Below, piece after piece: positions 22,648 to 32,369 of a stretch of DNA of 64,000 bases. The DNA comes from Polytrichum commune (taxonomy: Eukaryota > Streptophyta > Polytrichopsida > Polytrichales > Polytrichaceae): NCBI GenBank assembly GCA_950295325.1, contig OX485808.1:13580501-13644500 (forward strand). The letters are read 5' to 3'. The notes under the pieces are model-generated. The model made no database searches. It worked only from the letters and a program-made list of their open reading frames with translations, and was not told where the DNA came from. The stretch's first letter is position 1. Every line of letters begins with the position of its first letter. The position numbers and the translations under genes are program-made.

Positions 22648-23433
22648 CAGTCTAACCTTGATAATGTCACACCATCCGTTTCACCAAAAAGAGTGATATA
22701 AACAAGGTGTGACATATTTGATAATGTCACATTTTGAAGATTTGTGCATAATGTGATATTATCAAAAAAATAGGTAGAAAATAAAAATAAAATTACAATG
22801 TAAAAAAGAAAATAACAAATACTTCAATGTTTTTTAATGTAAAATCTAATTCAAAATTGTGAATAACAACAAGAGCACATCATAATGTGTCATTGAGATC
22901 AGGTAAAGACCTCTCACTAGAGACAATTGAAAGAAGCTTCTAATGTCACATTGTTTTGTTGATGTTAAATGTGCAACACCAATTCTAATGAGTTTGTCAT
23001 GGATTTTTTCCATTCCTAACAAGTCCAAAGTGTTGAAAATATGAGAGCCTTGGCTAGCCATAAAATTCAAAACATCTTTAGCATATTTTTGTGCATCGCT
23101 TAGCTTCACTACTTTAGACTCATCATCACTGTTATCAACAATCAATGGGTCTACTTCCATGGAATCAAGAACCTGTTCGCCATCTTGCACTAATTGCACA
23201 AGCTCCTCAGTAGAATATTCCACCTCAAAATCATCTTCACCTTCCATGTTTATGTACTCCATACTTGGTATTATCACATTTATACTACGGATTTTGGAAA
23301 AAAATAGTGACATTACCAAGGGTGATAGGGATAATAACGAGGGAGTTTTACACTATGAAAATCGGTTTCAAACTTTTAGGTGACAATATCAAGGTGTTAT
23401 ATTAACAAGGGTGACATTATCAAGGTTAGACTG
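22648..23433 (-). mobile_element. pogo-like (Tc1/mariner) DNA transposon, 786 bp, internally deleted
   Basis: Perfect 23-bp inverted ends start CAGTCTAACCTTGATAATG, and TA stands outside both ends (22646-22647, 23434-23435). TA duplication and CAGT-AACCT ends are typical of pogo/Tigger/Lemi-type elements. The element is too short for a full transposase but keeps the coding tail of one (22846-23319). Confidence 0.88.
22846..23319 (-). pseudogene. C-terminal part of a pogo-like transposase
   Basis: A 157-codon frame reads EYSTEELVQLVQDGEQVLDS, VVKLSDAQKYAKDVLNFMAS and further helical sequence. Acidic stretches followed by an A-L-x-x-F-type helix are usual at the C-terminus of pogo/jerky-like transposases. 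The HTH DNA-binding and DDE parts are missing. Being enclosed by pogo-type ends supports the call more than the protein similarity does. Confidence 0.6.
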
Positions 23434-23684
23434 TAGATAGATAGAAACTCCGGTCCCTATTTAAAGGGGCCGGCGTGAATGAAGTGTCCGTTCGTATTGT
23501 CAAATGACCCGATGCCCTCCGGACAAAGGGAAATTTGGACAATACTACTCTCCCCTTCCGGGGATGGACACTATAGTAACCGGAAAACAAAATAAAGGTA
23601 ACCCTTCTTAGTTGTGTAGCCCGTAATTGCATCTATAGTATAAGTTGTGATTTGATGTGTTTGGTGGTTGCCAAGTCATGTTTC

Positions 23685-23885
23685 CTTGGCTGGTTGAGGG
23701 AGGGTGTTTAACTTACATGTAGGCGGTCCGGGTTCGACTCCCGTTGAGTCCGTCTGAGCGTTTAGTGTGTTATTCATGACTTGGTGCTGCTAGTGATTTA
23801 AAGGCAGGAAAATTGTACCAACCAGCCGGTTTCTACCCATCTTCCTGAGCTATTGGAGTTTATATTATTCAATAAATATAGGACT
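23685..23885 (+). mobile_element. tRNA-derived SINE (A and B boxes)
   Basis: An A-box-like TGGTTGAGGGA (23691-23701) and a perfect B box GGTTCGACTCC (23731-23741) stand 29 bases apart, the spacing of an internal pol III promoter. The tRNA-like head is followed by about 130 bp of unrelated body and an AT-rich tail. A TTCCTT direct repeat at each side is the only duplication candidate, so the ends are approximate. It lies just beyond the 3' end of the large LINE. Confidence 0.6.
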
Positions 23886-23943
23886 TCCTTATGATCCTTT
23901 TCTTATTCTTGTTATTCTATTTGTTTGTTTAGTTATTTATTTA

Positions 23944-24450
23944 TTATTTTGTTGGTATTGCTTGGTTATTTTCAATACGTCTTTTATGTAGAAGGATTGA
24001 ACTAGCATATTGTATGGCAATGGTGTTTATTTCTTTGAATGTATGGTTTATAGAATTTTGAGGTAGTTTAAATGTTTTTTCAAGTTGTTTCATTGACGGG
24101 GTGTGCGTGGTTCCTCTAGCTCCAGCCGAGATGACTATAAATGGGTCTACTTTCCAGCCTTGTTGGGTGATGTCATTAATTAGAGGTTGATATTTTTGAA
24201 TTTTATTGTCTATTGTATCTTGTGGAAATATGTCATTTATGTATGTGAACTCAATAAATTGTACTGTGAGGTTGTCTGTTGGGTGCGGTGGTGGGGTGGT
24301 GGGGTGGTGGGGTGGGAGTTCTTTGATACATAGGAGGTCGGGTTTAAATCTTGCGTTGCAGTGGCATCTTTGTTGTTCACATGTACATGGTAGGAGCCAT
24401 GTGGGGACTGTATTCTCTTGTGGGTTGTTGTCGAATGTCCTTGCATTCAT
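23944..24450 (-). CDS. LINE ORF2 C-terminus: restriction-like endonuclease
   Basis: The frame contains FKPDLLCIKE, then QFIEFTYINDIFPQ, a lysine-rich segment NKIQKYQPLI, and GWKVDPFIVISAGARGTTH. This is the PD...E...K--KY pattern of the PD-(D/E)XK nuclease found at the C-terminus of R2-, RandI- and Dualen-type elements, where it nicks target DNA to prime reverse transcription. Catalytic candidates are the Asp of KPD, the Glu of IEF and the Lys of KIQKY. A P/H-rich low-complexity insert (PPHHPTTPPPHPT) separates the PD from the IEF part. The reading frame is open from about 24450 to the stop near 23944, making it one of the best preserved parts of the element. Confidence 0.75.
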   Translation of the reverse strand: MNARTFDNNPQENTVPTWLLPCTCEQQRCHCNARFKPDLLCIKELPPHHPTTPPPHPTDNLTVQFIEFTYINDIFPQDTIDNKIQKYQPLINDITQQGWKVDPFIVISAGARGTTHTPSMKQLEKTFKLPQNSINHTFKEINTIAIQYASSILLHKRRIENNQAIPTK

Positions 24451-24501
24451 GAGGATGTAGCATCTTGATTTTTGCGATGATAGGATTAGTTTCCTTAGTT
24501 C

Positions 24502-24810
24502 TCATACTGCTTTGTTATGTCTTTTTATTCTTAGGGCGTGTATATGGTGTTGGTTGCATTTTAACAGTACGTGTAACCATGTATCTGCATCAGAGGAATT
24601 GCATATTGGGCATATGATGGATGGGAATCTTTCTCTGCCAAAAAATAGTTGTTTTCTGGCATTACCCATGTATTGTCCAGTTCGGAATTTTAATATGCAT
24701 GTTTTTTGTGAATTTGTTATTACCGGGTTAGACCAGAAATTGTTAGATAATTCGTTATCAATGTCAGGGTTTATTGTCCATTTGCTAATGTTGGGAAATT
24801 GTTCTGACAT
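24502..24810 (-). CDS. LINE ORF2: zinc-finger segment before the C-terminal nuclease
   Basis: It reads KTCILKFRTGQYMGNARKQL, then CPICNSSDADTWLHVLLKCN followed by HHIHALRIKRHNKAV. The C-x2-C...H-x4-C-type finger followed by a RHN block sits between RNase H and the nuclease, as in elements with restriction-like endonucleases. It would contact target DNA or element RNA. The frame is separated from the next ORF by a stop near 24500. Confidence 0.72.
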   Translation of the reverse strand: MSEQFPNISKWTINPDIDNELSNNFWSNPVITNSQKTCILKFRTGQYMGNARKQLFFGRERFPSIICPICNSSDADTWLHVLLKCNQHHIHALRIKRHNKAV

Positions 24811-25065
24811 GGTTTTTAGGTTGTTAACTTGGTCATGTTTAGTTATGTATGTTTCGAGGCATCTTACAGGGCCTTTATCAGGTCGCTTGTTTGGTCTCGG
24901 CCAGTTGTCTTTTTGGAAGTAGTATGGTGTGGTGTGTGCAAATTCATATGATTTGGCAGCGAATCTGTATCGTTTTTTGGCGCCTTGTTTTGCTAATTGG
25001 TCTACTTGTTCATTCCCATCAATGTTTGTGTGTGCTCTTACCTTATATATCGTAGTAGGTTGCGT

Positions 25066-25443
25066 TCAGTTTTTTAGCATTTCTACCATAGATGTTAATA
25101 TAGTTTTGTCAGCGTGGTTGTTATGTTGGGTAGGGTGTTTTATTTGTGTGTTAAGTACATATAGACAATTGAGGCAGTCTGTGAATATGTGTGCTGGTTC
25201 ATTTGGGTATTTGGTAGTAATTAATCTGAGTGTTTTGTGTATGGCCATTAGCTCGGCCCTAAAGCTGGTTTGTAGACCAGGCAGCCTTTTTGATATGTGT
25301 ATTTTTGTTTTTGTTGGGTTGTAAATTCTGTAGCCAGCTTTTTCTTTCTTCCAATGTCTGTCATTGGTTTGTATGGGTGGGACAAACGAGCCGTCTGTGT
25401 AATAGCTGTATTGTGGTGGGAATTTTAATATCGTGTTTTTCAC
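25066..25443 (-). CDS. LINE ORF2: RNase H domain
   Basis: YSYYTDGSFVPP, TSFRAELMAIHKTLRLI and HIFTDCLNCLYVL give the first Asp, the Glu and the second Asp of the RNase H active site in the right order and spacing. The domain removes RNA from the RNA/DNA hybrid. It starts shortly after ORF 25510-25761 and precedes the zinc finger. The final conserved Asp of the family was not assigned. Confidence 0.85.
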   Translation of the reverse strand: MKNTILKFPPQYSYYTDGSFVPPIQTNDRHWKKEKAGYRIYNPTKTKIHISKRLPGLQTSFRAELMAIHKTLRLITTKYPNEPAHIFTDCLNCLYVLNTQIKHPTQHNNHADKTILTSMVEMLKN

Positions 25444-25509
25444 GAAGTTTGGTAAGGGTGGTGTGTTTGTGATTGTTGGATTGATATGGGGTGGGTAGAG
25501 TAATTTATT

Positions 25510-26992
25510 TCATTTAGCGTTTTTGTTTACTATAGTATTGTGGGGTGTGGGTGAAGCCTTTTGTATGTGATATTGTGTTATTTGTAAATTTTCGATTGCT
25601 GTTTTAATTGTGTTGATTTGGTCGGATGTGCCAATGTTCTGGTTTTGGTGGTGGATACAGAAGATGTATATTGCTAATGGTTCTATACATGATTTGTTTA
25701 TGTTTTGGGGGGTTGTTGGTTCGACATATGCAATGGTGTCTGCATTGAAATGGGCTAACACGTGTGTGTCCGGGAATGGTCCGATATGTGGTGAGTAGTT
25801 TTGGTATCAGTTGATGTCCGGTGTGATTAGTAGTGTGATGGTGTTTGGGTCATTTTTAGCTGCTAGTCGTGTCCAGTGTATTGCTTGTTGGGTTGTTTCT
25901 TCATTATGTGGATGTTCTACAGATATTACTAAAATTTACTTTCCATTTGCAAGAGACAAAATATTTGGATCACTAGGTATTGCTTGTTGGGTTGTTTCTT
26001 CATTATGTGGAAAATAAATTTTAGTAATATGTGTAGAACATGTTATTGGTGAGGAGAAGTATGAGTGTGTGATGTTGAATGTTTTAGTGATGGAGTCGAG
26101 GAGATTTTTTGGGAAAATGTATTGTGATGTTTTTAGTGGGTTTTTTTTCGGTTTTTTAGAGTTATATCTTTGGTAGAGCCATACTACTTCTATTTCAAAT
26201 GAGTGTGGGGGGTACTAGACCGTGTGTGTTGTATTTGTCTTTGTTGTATTGTTGTCATAGCCATGTTAGTCTTGTAGTTGGGATGATAATGAGGTGTCTT
26301 CCAGTGTCTTCATATATATGTGTTAATTCATTTTGTGTTTGTATAGTGTTTTCTACAGTGGCAATGTCTTTTTATGGGTTGTATTCTATTACTGATATTT
26401 GAGTGTATGATATTATCGTAGGTGGTGGTATAAATCTTGGATCTTTGGTTTGTATAGGGTCTAGGTGTGTATGTATGATATTTTTATAGTGGTTGTGTTG
26501 ATGTTTTGTGTAGTATTCTTTTAGTAATTTGGTATTGTGTTCGATTACTGTGGGTTGGTGTAGTGGGAAGAGTTCGCATTGTGGCATCCATTTGTTATAT
26601 GTGATGTTGTTTTCGAGTGACCATTGGCATAGGTATGTGTTGAATTTTTTGGTTATTTTGTACTTATCTTTGATTTCGTTTGATTTGTGGTTCAGTATAA
26701 TGTGGATGGGGAATTTAAGTGGGTTATTTTTTACGTTGGAGAATGGATTGGGTTGTTGGGGTTGTTGTGGTAGTGGTGGGTGTAAGGGGTTTTCTTGCAT
26801 TCTGGGTGTTAGTTCTCTATTTTCTGATATATATCTTGTTTTGAATGTGCGGGCTTGTGGGTGTTTGTTACATGGATTTGGGCAATTTTGGTTGCACCTT
26901 TGTTGGCAAAAAAATTGTTCCTCTATACGTATGGCCGTTTTTTCAAGTTTTGTTGGTGTTTTATAATATATTTGGAAGTCTTTTGGTGACAT
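25510..26992 (-). CDS. LINE ORF2: unassigned module between reverse transcriptase and RNase H
   Basis: About 480 residues in broken frames. The best preserved parts read EIKDKYKITKKFNTYLCQWS, MPQCELFPLHQPTVIEHNTK, YFPHNEETTQQAIHWTRLAA, ITLLITPDINWYQN and GPFPDTHVLAHFNADTIAYV. I do not recognise the domain. Dualen is reported to carry a cysteine protease in addition to its nucleases, but I could not place a Cys-His pair here. Cysteine pairs (CNQNCPNPCNKH) near 26880 could be a metal site. A stop and an internal rearrangement (25880-26035) interrupt it. Confidence 0.5.
25880..26035. repeat. Inverted and duplicated patch inside the LINE
   Basis: A direct repeat of about 33 bp (ATTGCTTGTTGGGTTG...) stands at about 25878-25912 and 25977-26011. 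Between the copies lies a piece that is inverted relative to its neighbour: TGTTCTACAGATATTACTAA against TTAGTAATATGTGTAGAACA near 26017-26037. Removing about 98 bp restores a simple order. Confidence 0.8.
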
Positions 26993-27351
26993 TAAGATTG
27001 TGCCATTGGAGAGGGAGATGTGTTTTACTTTTTGTATGTTGTGAGTTAGGAGTTTATGAAGTAGTTTTAGGGATAGCTCGGGGTTTAGTTGTGGTAGTTT
27101 GGTTGTGGCTTGTGTTCTCCATTCATATTCTAATTCTGTTGTGTGGAATTGGAAGTTTGCTTCTATACTTTTGAGGTGAGCTCCTCCTTCTTTTTCATTA
27201 GGAATAATGTTTGTGTTGTAGGTGATCTTATACAGTCTTGGTATTTGATTCTATGTATGTCATTTGCCCCACCATGTTTGGCTAGTATATGTTGTGTGAG
27301 CCCTTTGTATATTATTCCTAATCTTCCGGGGTCATTTAATGCGTTTCTGAG

Positions 27352-27576
27352 TTATTCACTAATACATCTTAAGTAGGCATTTTTTAATGAAAATGTTTTT
27401 AGTCCAAATAGGTTATGTGGTAGTTGGGTTATTATATTTGCTGGGCATTTTGGTAGACCACAGATTATTTTTTGGATTCCAATTATTTTTTTGTCTAATT
27501 TTTTTATGGTTGGTAATGAGTATGGGACTACGTAGAAGCTATAAGCTATACCAGCTCTGATGACAGTATCCACCAT
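27352..27576 (-). CDS. LINE ORF2: reverse transcriptase thumb region
   Basis: The frame reads VIRAGIAYSFYVVPYSLPTI, KKIIGIQKIICGLPK and HNLFGLKTFSLKNAYLR, which continues directly from the palm domain and resembles the region after the catalytic core in Jockey/I-type reverse transcriptases. A stop precedes the next open stretch, which reads DPGRLGIIYKGLTQHILAKH near 27280-27340. Confidence 0.72.
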   Translation of the reverse strand: MVDTVIRAGIAYSFYVVPYSLPTIKKLDKKIIGIQKIICGLPKCPANIITQLPHNLFGLKTFSLKNAYLRCISE

Positions 27577-27585
27577 GCTTATTTT

Positions 27586-28288
27586 TTATTTGGTTGTAGC
27601 TGGGCATTTTGTTAGTTCTTTGCATTGGTTTATTATTTTGGTCAAAGTGATATGTGTTTGGAGTTTCCATTTTAGTGAGGGGACCAGTTGTATGCCTAAA
27701 TAAACATAGGGTTCGTTTTGGTGTAAGATAGGTAGTGATTGATTTTTATAGTTGATGTTTTGGGTTTGAAGTTTTGTTTTGAATGATTCAGATTTTGTTT
27801 TTGATTTGTTTGGGCATCCTGTGATGGTACATTTTGGTACTCCTAAGTCCATTCCGGCCCAATCGCAGTATTTATCTAGCTTATTTAGTTGGGTTTGTAT
27901 GGATTGTAGGTTGCTTGTGATAGCTGCCAGATCGTCTGCATATGCTGCCGAGGTGATTGTTAGTTTGGATGTGCCAAATGTGTATCCGTTTTTACCTCTT
28001 TGTAGCCATCTTAGAAGAGGTTCTAAGTTCATCAAGAAGAGGTATGGGCTGAGTGTGTCGCCTTGTATTGTTCCTCTTTGTATTGGTATAGGTTTTGTTT
28101 TTCCGAAGTGTTTGCCTGTAAATATGGTATTGGAGTTTGAGTAGATGTTCCTATTAAAGTCACAGCGTCTTCTGGATATCCTAAGTCTTTGGTTATAGCC
28201 AGTAGTCTTGCATGGTCGAGAGAGCCGAAGGCGTTCTTAAAGTCTATATATAGTAGGTATATATCTTGGTTTGTAAACCTTGCGTCTT
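27586..28288 (-). CDS. LINE ORF2: reverse transcriptase palm with YADD
   Basis: Reading on the minus strand: IYLLYIDFKNAFGSLDHARL (first catalytic Asp, near 28240), RGTIQGDTLSPYLFLMNLEP (near 28050) and ITSAAYADDLAAITSNLQ (YADD at 27931-27942), followed by GVPKCTITG and ILHQNEPYVYLGIQL. These are the standard non-LTR reverse transcriptase blocks. A frameshift lies between the first and second blocks near 28100-28140. Upstream the frame runs into the MITE at 28297-28627 and resumes beyond it. Confidence 0.9.
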
Positions 28289-28296
28289 CTAGTGCT

Positions 28297-28627
28297 CTTG
28301 GGGGGGCAGTGTGTTAAAAAGTTAAGGATATAGGTGCGAACAACCACTATTTTATATAGGAGTATTACTTTCAATATATTTTTTTTCACATGCTATCATT
28401 ATGTAAATTTCTACTTTGGGTTAATAGAAAAATGCCTTGCATTACTTATAATTTCAAATTACCTATTATTCCATACCCTATAGTACTTTAAAGATGTCCA
28501 GTGCCATTTTTGATACCCTATATTACTCTTAAGCCCAATTATAAATTTTTGCTCCCATGTTTTTAAAATACCCTATCATTTGTTCGCACGTATATTGCTA
28601 CTCCAACCAATGACTACCCCGCCCGAG
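28297..28627. mobile_element. hAT-like MITE inserted in LINE reverse transcriptase, 331 bp
   Basis: The ends are inverted repeats of about 47 bp with mismatches: CTTGGGGGGGCAGTG on the left, CTCGGGCGGGGTAGT from the right, both reaching GTGCGAACAA inside. CTAGTGCT stands on both sides (28289-28296, 28628-28635), an 8-bp duplication as in the hAT superfamily. Deleting the element and one duplication rejoins the reverse transcriptase frame (LLIAAL to EDARF). Confidence 0.88.
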
Positions 28628-28635
28628 CTAGTGCT

Positions 28636-29860
28636 GCTATAAGGAGTTGGAGTTGTCTAGACGTGTTTCTTTCTGCTCTGAATCATTCTTGGCTGTCGTA
28701 TAAAATTTGGTGTTTTTCTCCATATGCTGACAGTATGAATGTCAAAGTACTTGTGAAGAATTTGTATATTGTGTTTGCGTGTACGATTGGTCTATGGTTA
28801 GATAGTTTTGATGGATCTTTTTTTATATATAATAATATAGTTAGACTTATTTTCCATGATGTTGGAATTTGTTTTTGTTTATAGCAGTGGAAGAAAAATA
28901 AAAAAAATAGCTTGTGGAAGCTTTCAGGCATATTTTTTAGGATTGTGTTAGGAATTTTGTCTGGGCCGGGTGTTTTGTTGTTGGCTAGGTTTTTAAGGCA
29001 GATATCATATGTTTCTCTGTCAAAGTATTCATGTAGTGGGGTTTGTGGGTTTCCTCTTTTGTCGATAACAAAACCGTCAAGGTCATGCCAAGGGTATTGT
29101 CTTACTCCACAAGTACAGTGTGTTGTGTGTTCTGGTTGGTGGTGGCATGTTGGTACTGTGGGTCTATTACTAAGTGATTATTGTTTATGAATTTCATTGG
29201 CTATGTCTTTAGGGTTTGTGAGTATGTTATTATATTCATCTGTAATGCAGTCAAGTGGAAAGTTTCTTGATTTTTGAAGATTTTTTTATTGATTTTTTTC
29301 GGATTTTTTTCATATAGTTGTCTATATTTGGATATCTCTTTTTTGATACATTCTTGGGTGTACTTTGTGGTGATTTTTCGGGCATGTTTGTTTGCGGTTT
29401 TGGCTATTTGTGCTATTATTTTTATCCATTCATGTTGGATAGGTTCAAAATTGGGGGGGGGGGGGATGGAATAGCGACTTGAGTGTGGTTTTTTAGCTCA
29501 TCTATTATTGGGTGTGTTGGCCAGTTTGGTGAATTTTTTATGAGATATATCGCTTTTCTGATCAGATGGTAGGTGGAGAGATGATTTTTCCATTTTTTTG
29601 GGAGTTTTTTGGTAGGAAGCCTCCTCGTAGTGATGTGCGGCTTGTGAGAGCTGGGAGAGGTGGTGCACTGCATGTGTCTTGTATTTTGTCAGAAATCTTT
29701 TGTATTAAGTAGTCTAGTTTTGTACAAGATGATTGCCATTGTTCTTCTGTTATTTGTTCGTTTTTTAGTGTGTTTGTGAGTTCATTTAGTTGAGGTGCAT
29801 TTTCTTCAAAAAACTGTATTTTAAATGTTTCAATATTTTCTTGTGGGATAGGGTTTAATA
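28636..29860 (-). CDS. LINE ORF2: linker and N-terminal reverse transcriptase blocks
   Basis: From 29100 down it reads NNKTPGPDKIPNTILK (shortly before 28931), PTSWKISLTILLYIKKDPSK, LSNHRPIVHANTIYKFFTS and ERNTSRQLQLLIAAL, the fingers blocks of a non-LTR reverse transcriptase. Upstream (29150-29860) is a less conserved linker with several stops, including EENAPQLNELTNTLKNEQIT near 29780 and a G-run at 29452-29465 that probably shifts the frame. Confidence 0.78.
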
Positions 29861-29861
29861 T

Positions 29862-32188
29862 TCATGTGGGTTTATCTGTTACTGGTGGCATGCAACGGGC
29901 TAGTAGTGTATTTGATGGTATGTGTATTGTTACTGGGGAGTGGTCTGAGTTAAGGCTGTGGGCATTGTTTGTGGTTGATGTATACAGAGCATTGTTAGGT
30001 GTTTTGATGTAGTAGCCATCTATTAAACTGGTTTGGTTATAGTTTTGACCGCCTTGTCTAGAGCATAAGCTATTCGTGGGGACGTATGTGAGCTGTAGGT
30101 TGTCCATAAATGTACGCCATTCTATGTCTTCTGCCTGTGGTGGTGTTGTGATGTATTCATTTTGTCGTCCTATTAGGGCTATGTCTCTGTTAAAATCTCC
30201 GCATATAATGTGTATGTGGTTTGGGTGGTTGGTGGTTTGTTGTGTTATATTTTGTTGTATTATGGGTATAAGTCTTATATATTCTTCGTGTGATGACATG
30301 TAGATGTGTATTATTAACCATGGTTGTAGAGGTTGGTTATTTATTTCTATTATTTGTAAGTATGGTGATATTGCGGTTGGGGTGGGGATTTTAGTGATAT
30401 TACCGGGGTATGCGTAGGTTTTATTTATGAGTGTAAGGAGTCCTCCTCTTGTGGGTGTATATGGCATTCTTTGTTGTATGCATCTTGTTAGTGTGTGTGT
30501 ATTGTTAAATATTAGTTTATATTGTGGGAATAGATTTTGTATGTACTTTGTGGATTTTGTTGCGGTTATTTTGGTTTCTTGTATAGTAATAATTGCCGGG
30601 TTGATTGATGTGTTTGTTATGAGTTTATGGAGGTTTGGTAATGTTGTGTTTAGTGAGGAGGCGTTCCAAGTGATTATGTGTGTATTATGGTTTGTTGTTT
30701 GTATTACTTGGGGGTGTAGTCTGGGTGTGTTGGGTATTGGTGGGGGGTGGGAGTATTCAGGTAGTGGGTCTTTGCATTTTAATGATTCACTAAACAATTC
30801 TTCTGGTAAAAAAGGAAATTTATCTGTCATTAGTTGTATGGTTAGTGGTATGGTACTTTGTTTGATGAAGTCATATAGTTCTTTGTGGATGGTGTTGGGT
30901 GGGTTGATGATGTCTTGATTTGTCTCTAGGAATTGTGTGTATGGATGCATGGTTATGATGTGTCTTTCAGGTGGGTTTGGGAGCGAGGCCATTCGTTCTA
31001 AGACTTTTGTTGTCCAATTTGGTTTTGGGGTTCGTATTAGTATGTGGTTGCATGATTCTATTACTAGACTAATCGTGGTGATAAGTGCATACAATATTCG
31101 TGGGGGTGGGTGGTGTTGGTTTTTATAAATGTATCTTGATAGGTATGGGTAATCTGTAATTGTGTCTTGGTGTTTTGGGTGTGTTAGGTTTATTATTGGA
31201 GAAAATTGTTTTGCGAGGTGTTGGTATTCAGGTTGTAATTTGATTGTGCATTCTATAAAGTATTTTTTGCATCTATTTCTATGTGTGGGTGGGTGTGTTT
31301 GTAGTATATTGGGCATGGGCCCCGGGTTGGATTCAATGTCTCCGTTGAGTAGTATTAGTAAGTGTAAGGAGAATGTTTGGATTATGAGGAGGTTTTTTTG
31401 GTTTTTGTATGTTGTGTGTCGTTGTGTACAACTTGTATTTAATAATTGTTGATCTAAGTTTGTTTTGTGACTTGGGAGGTTAGTGGATTTTTTTTGTGTG
31501 TTTGTTTGGGTGTATATGGTTTTGGATTGAGTTTTATTTCTCATTTTGTTTTTTTGGTTTAGGGCGAGGCCGGTAGGCCGAGCCCGTTTTAGGTGGTTTT
31601 TGTGGGTTATATGTTGTGTTTTGGTGTTTAGGTGTTTTGTCAAATTCTTTGTGAAGAGGGGGGTGATGTTGATGTGTTTTGTTTTGGGGGTGGGGTATGG
31701 TGTTTTTCTTATTGTTTTGTTTATTGGTTTTGTGTGTGTGTTTGGAGTTGTCCGAGGGTGATTTTTGGTTATGTTTATCTTTTTCTTGTGTTTGTTTGTT
31801 TTGTTTTTTGTTATTTGTTTGATGTGGTCAAAGGTATTAAGAGATGTTTTATTTGTTTTTATATGGTTTGGGTGTTTTATGTTCCTTATACGTGTTTGTT
31901 TGTTGGTGTGCTTTGTTTTGTGTTGGTACTTTTTACTTTTCTGTTTTGTTGTGGTTGCTTTGCTATGTGTGAGGTCGGTAAACCGAACATTTTTTAGGTG
32001 GTGTTGATTAGTTTTTTGTGTTTGGTGTTTTGGTTTGTTTTTGTTTAGGTGTTTTTGAGTACTTCTTGGAGGGGGTGTGATGGTGTTAGGATTTGTGTGT
32101 TTGTTTATGTTGTTTATTAATATAGTGTAGATTATGTTAGGTGGGTTAGGGTGTTGTTTTGTTCTTAGGATTTCGTTATTTGTGTGTG
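29862..32188 (-). CDS. LINE ORF2: leader, 2A motif and AP-type endonuclease
   Basis: The longest open frame of the window, 792 codons counted from an ATG at 32240. Its first 17 or so codons come from the inserted Harbinger end, so the genuine LINE part starts at 32188. Residues up to about 290 are K/N/T/H-rich low complexity. Residues 292-308 are the 2A-type sequence. From about 520 comes the endonuclease: ITWNASSL (525-526 W-N), ITIQETKI (Glu 555), CGDFNRDI (681-684), SLIDGYYI and SDHSPV (765-770). These are the expected catalytic residues of an exonuclease-endonuclease-phosphatase fold that nicks target DNA. The frame ends in a stop before the linker to reverse transcriptase. Confidence 0.88.
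31317..31367 (-). other. 2A-type ribosome-skipping sequence
   Basis: The peptide LHLLILLNGDIESNPGP fits the D-x-E-x-N-P-G-P consensus with the hydrophobic stretch that usually precedes it. Known 2A sequences make the ribosome skip the Gly-Pro bond, giving two proteins from one frame. Here the break would separate the low-complexity leader from the endonuclease-reverse transcriptase part, which would begin PMPNILQ. Confidence 0.9.
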
Positions 32189-32369
32189 TAATGGAGTTAT
32201 CCGTAAAGTAAGCTGGTGTTTTGACAGATTTTGAGTGCACTATTCACACAAACCCATGGAAACGCAAAGTAAGGCTCTTGAATTCCGGGGCATAATACAC
32301 AAGACCAGGGTTTAGGGTCAAAACTGGTCTGCTTGTTTTTGGATGAGAGAATCGGGGTCCGCCTATTCG

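Noticed and set aside
23685-23760. Functional tRNA gene
   Set aside because: A and B boxes are present but no acceptor stem, anticodon arm or cloverleaf pairing could be drawn, and SINE-like sequence follows.
25878-26011. 33-bp direct repeat as a target-site duplication
   Set aside because: Too long for known duplications, and the enclosed segment contains an inverted piece of the LINE and no terminal inverted repeat of its own.
26529-26966. Plus-strand ORFs of 100-160 codons between 24.2 and 32.0 kb
   Set aside because: They are antisense shadows of the LINE protein. Translations are rich in C, F, V, L from its T/G-rich complement, with no domains.
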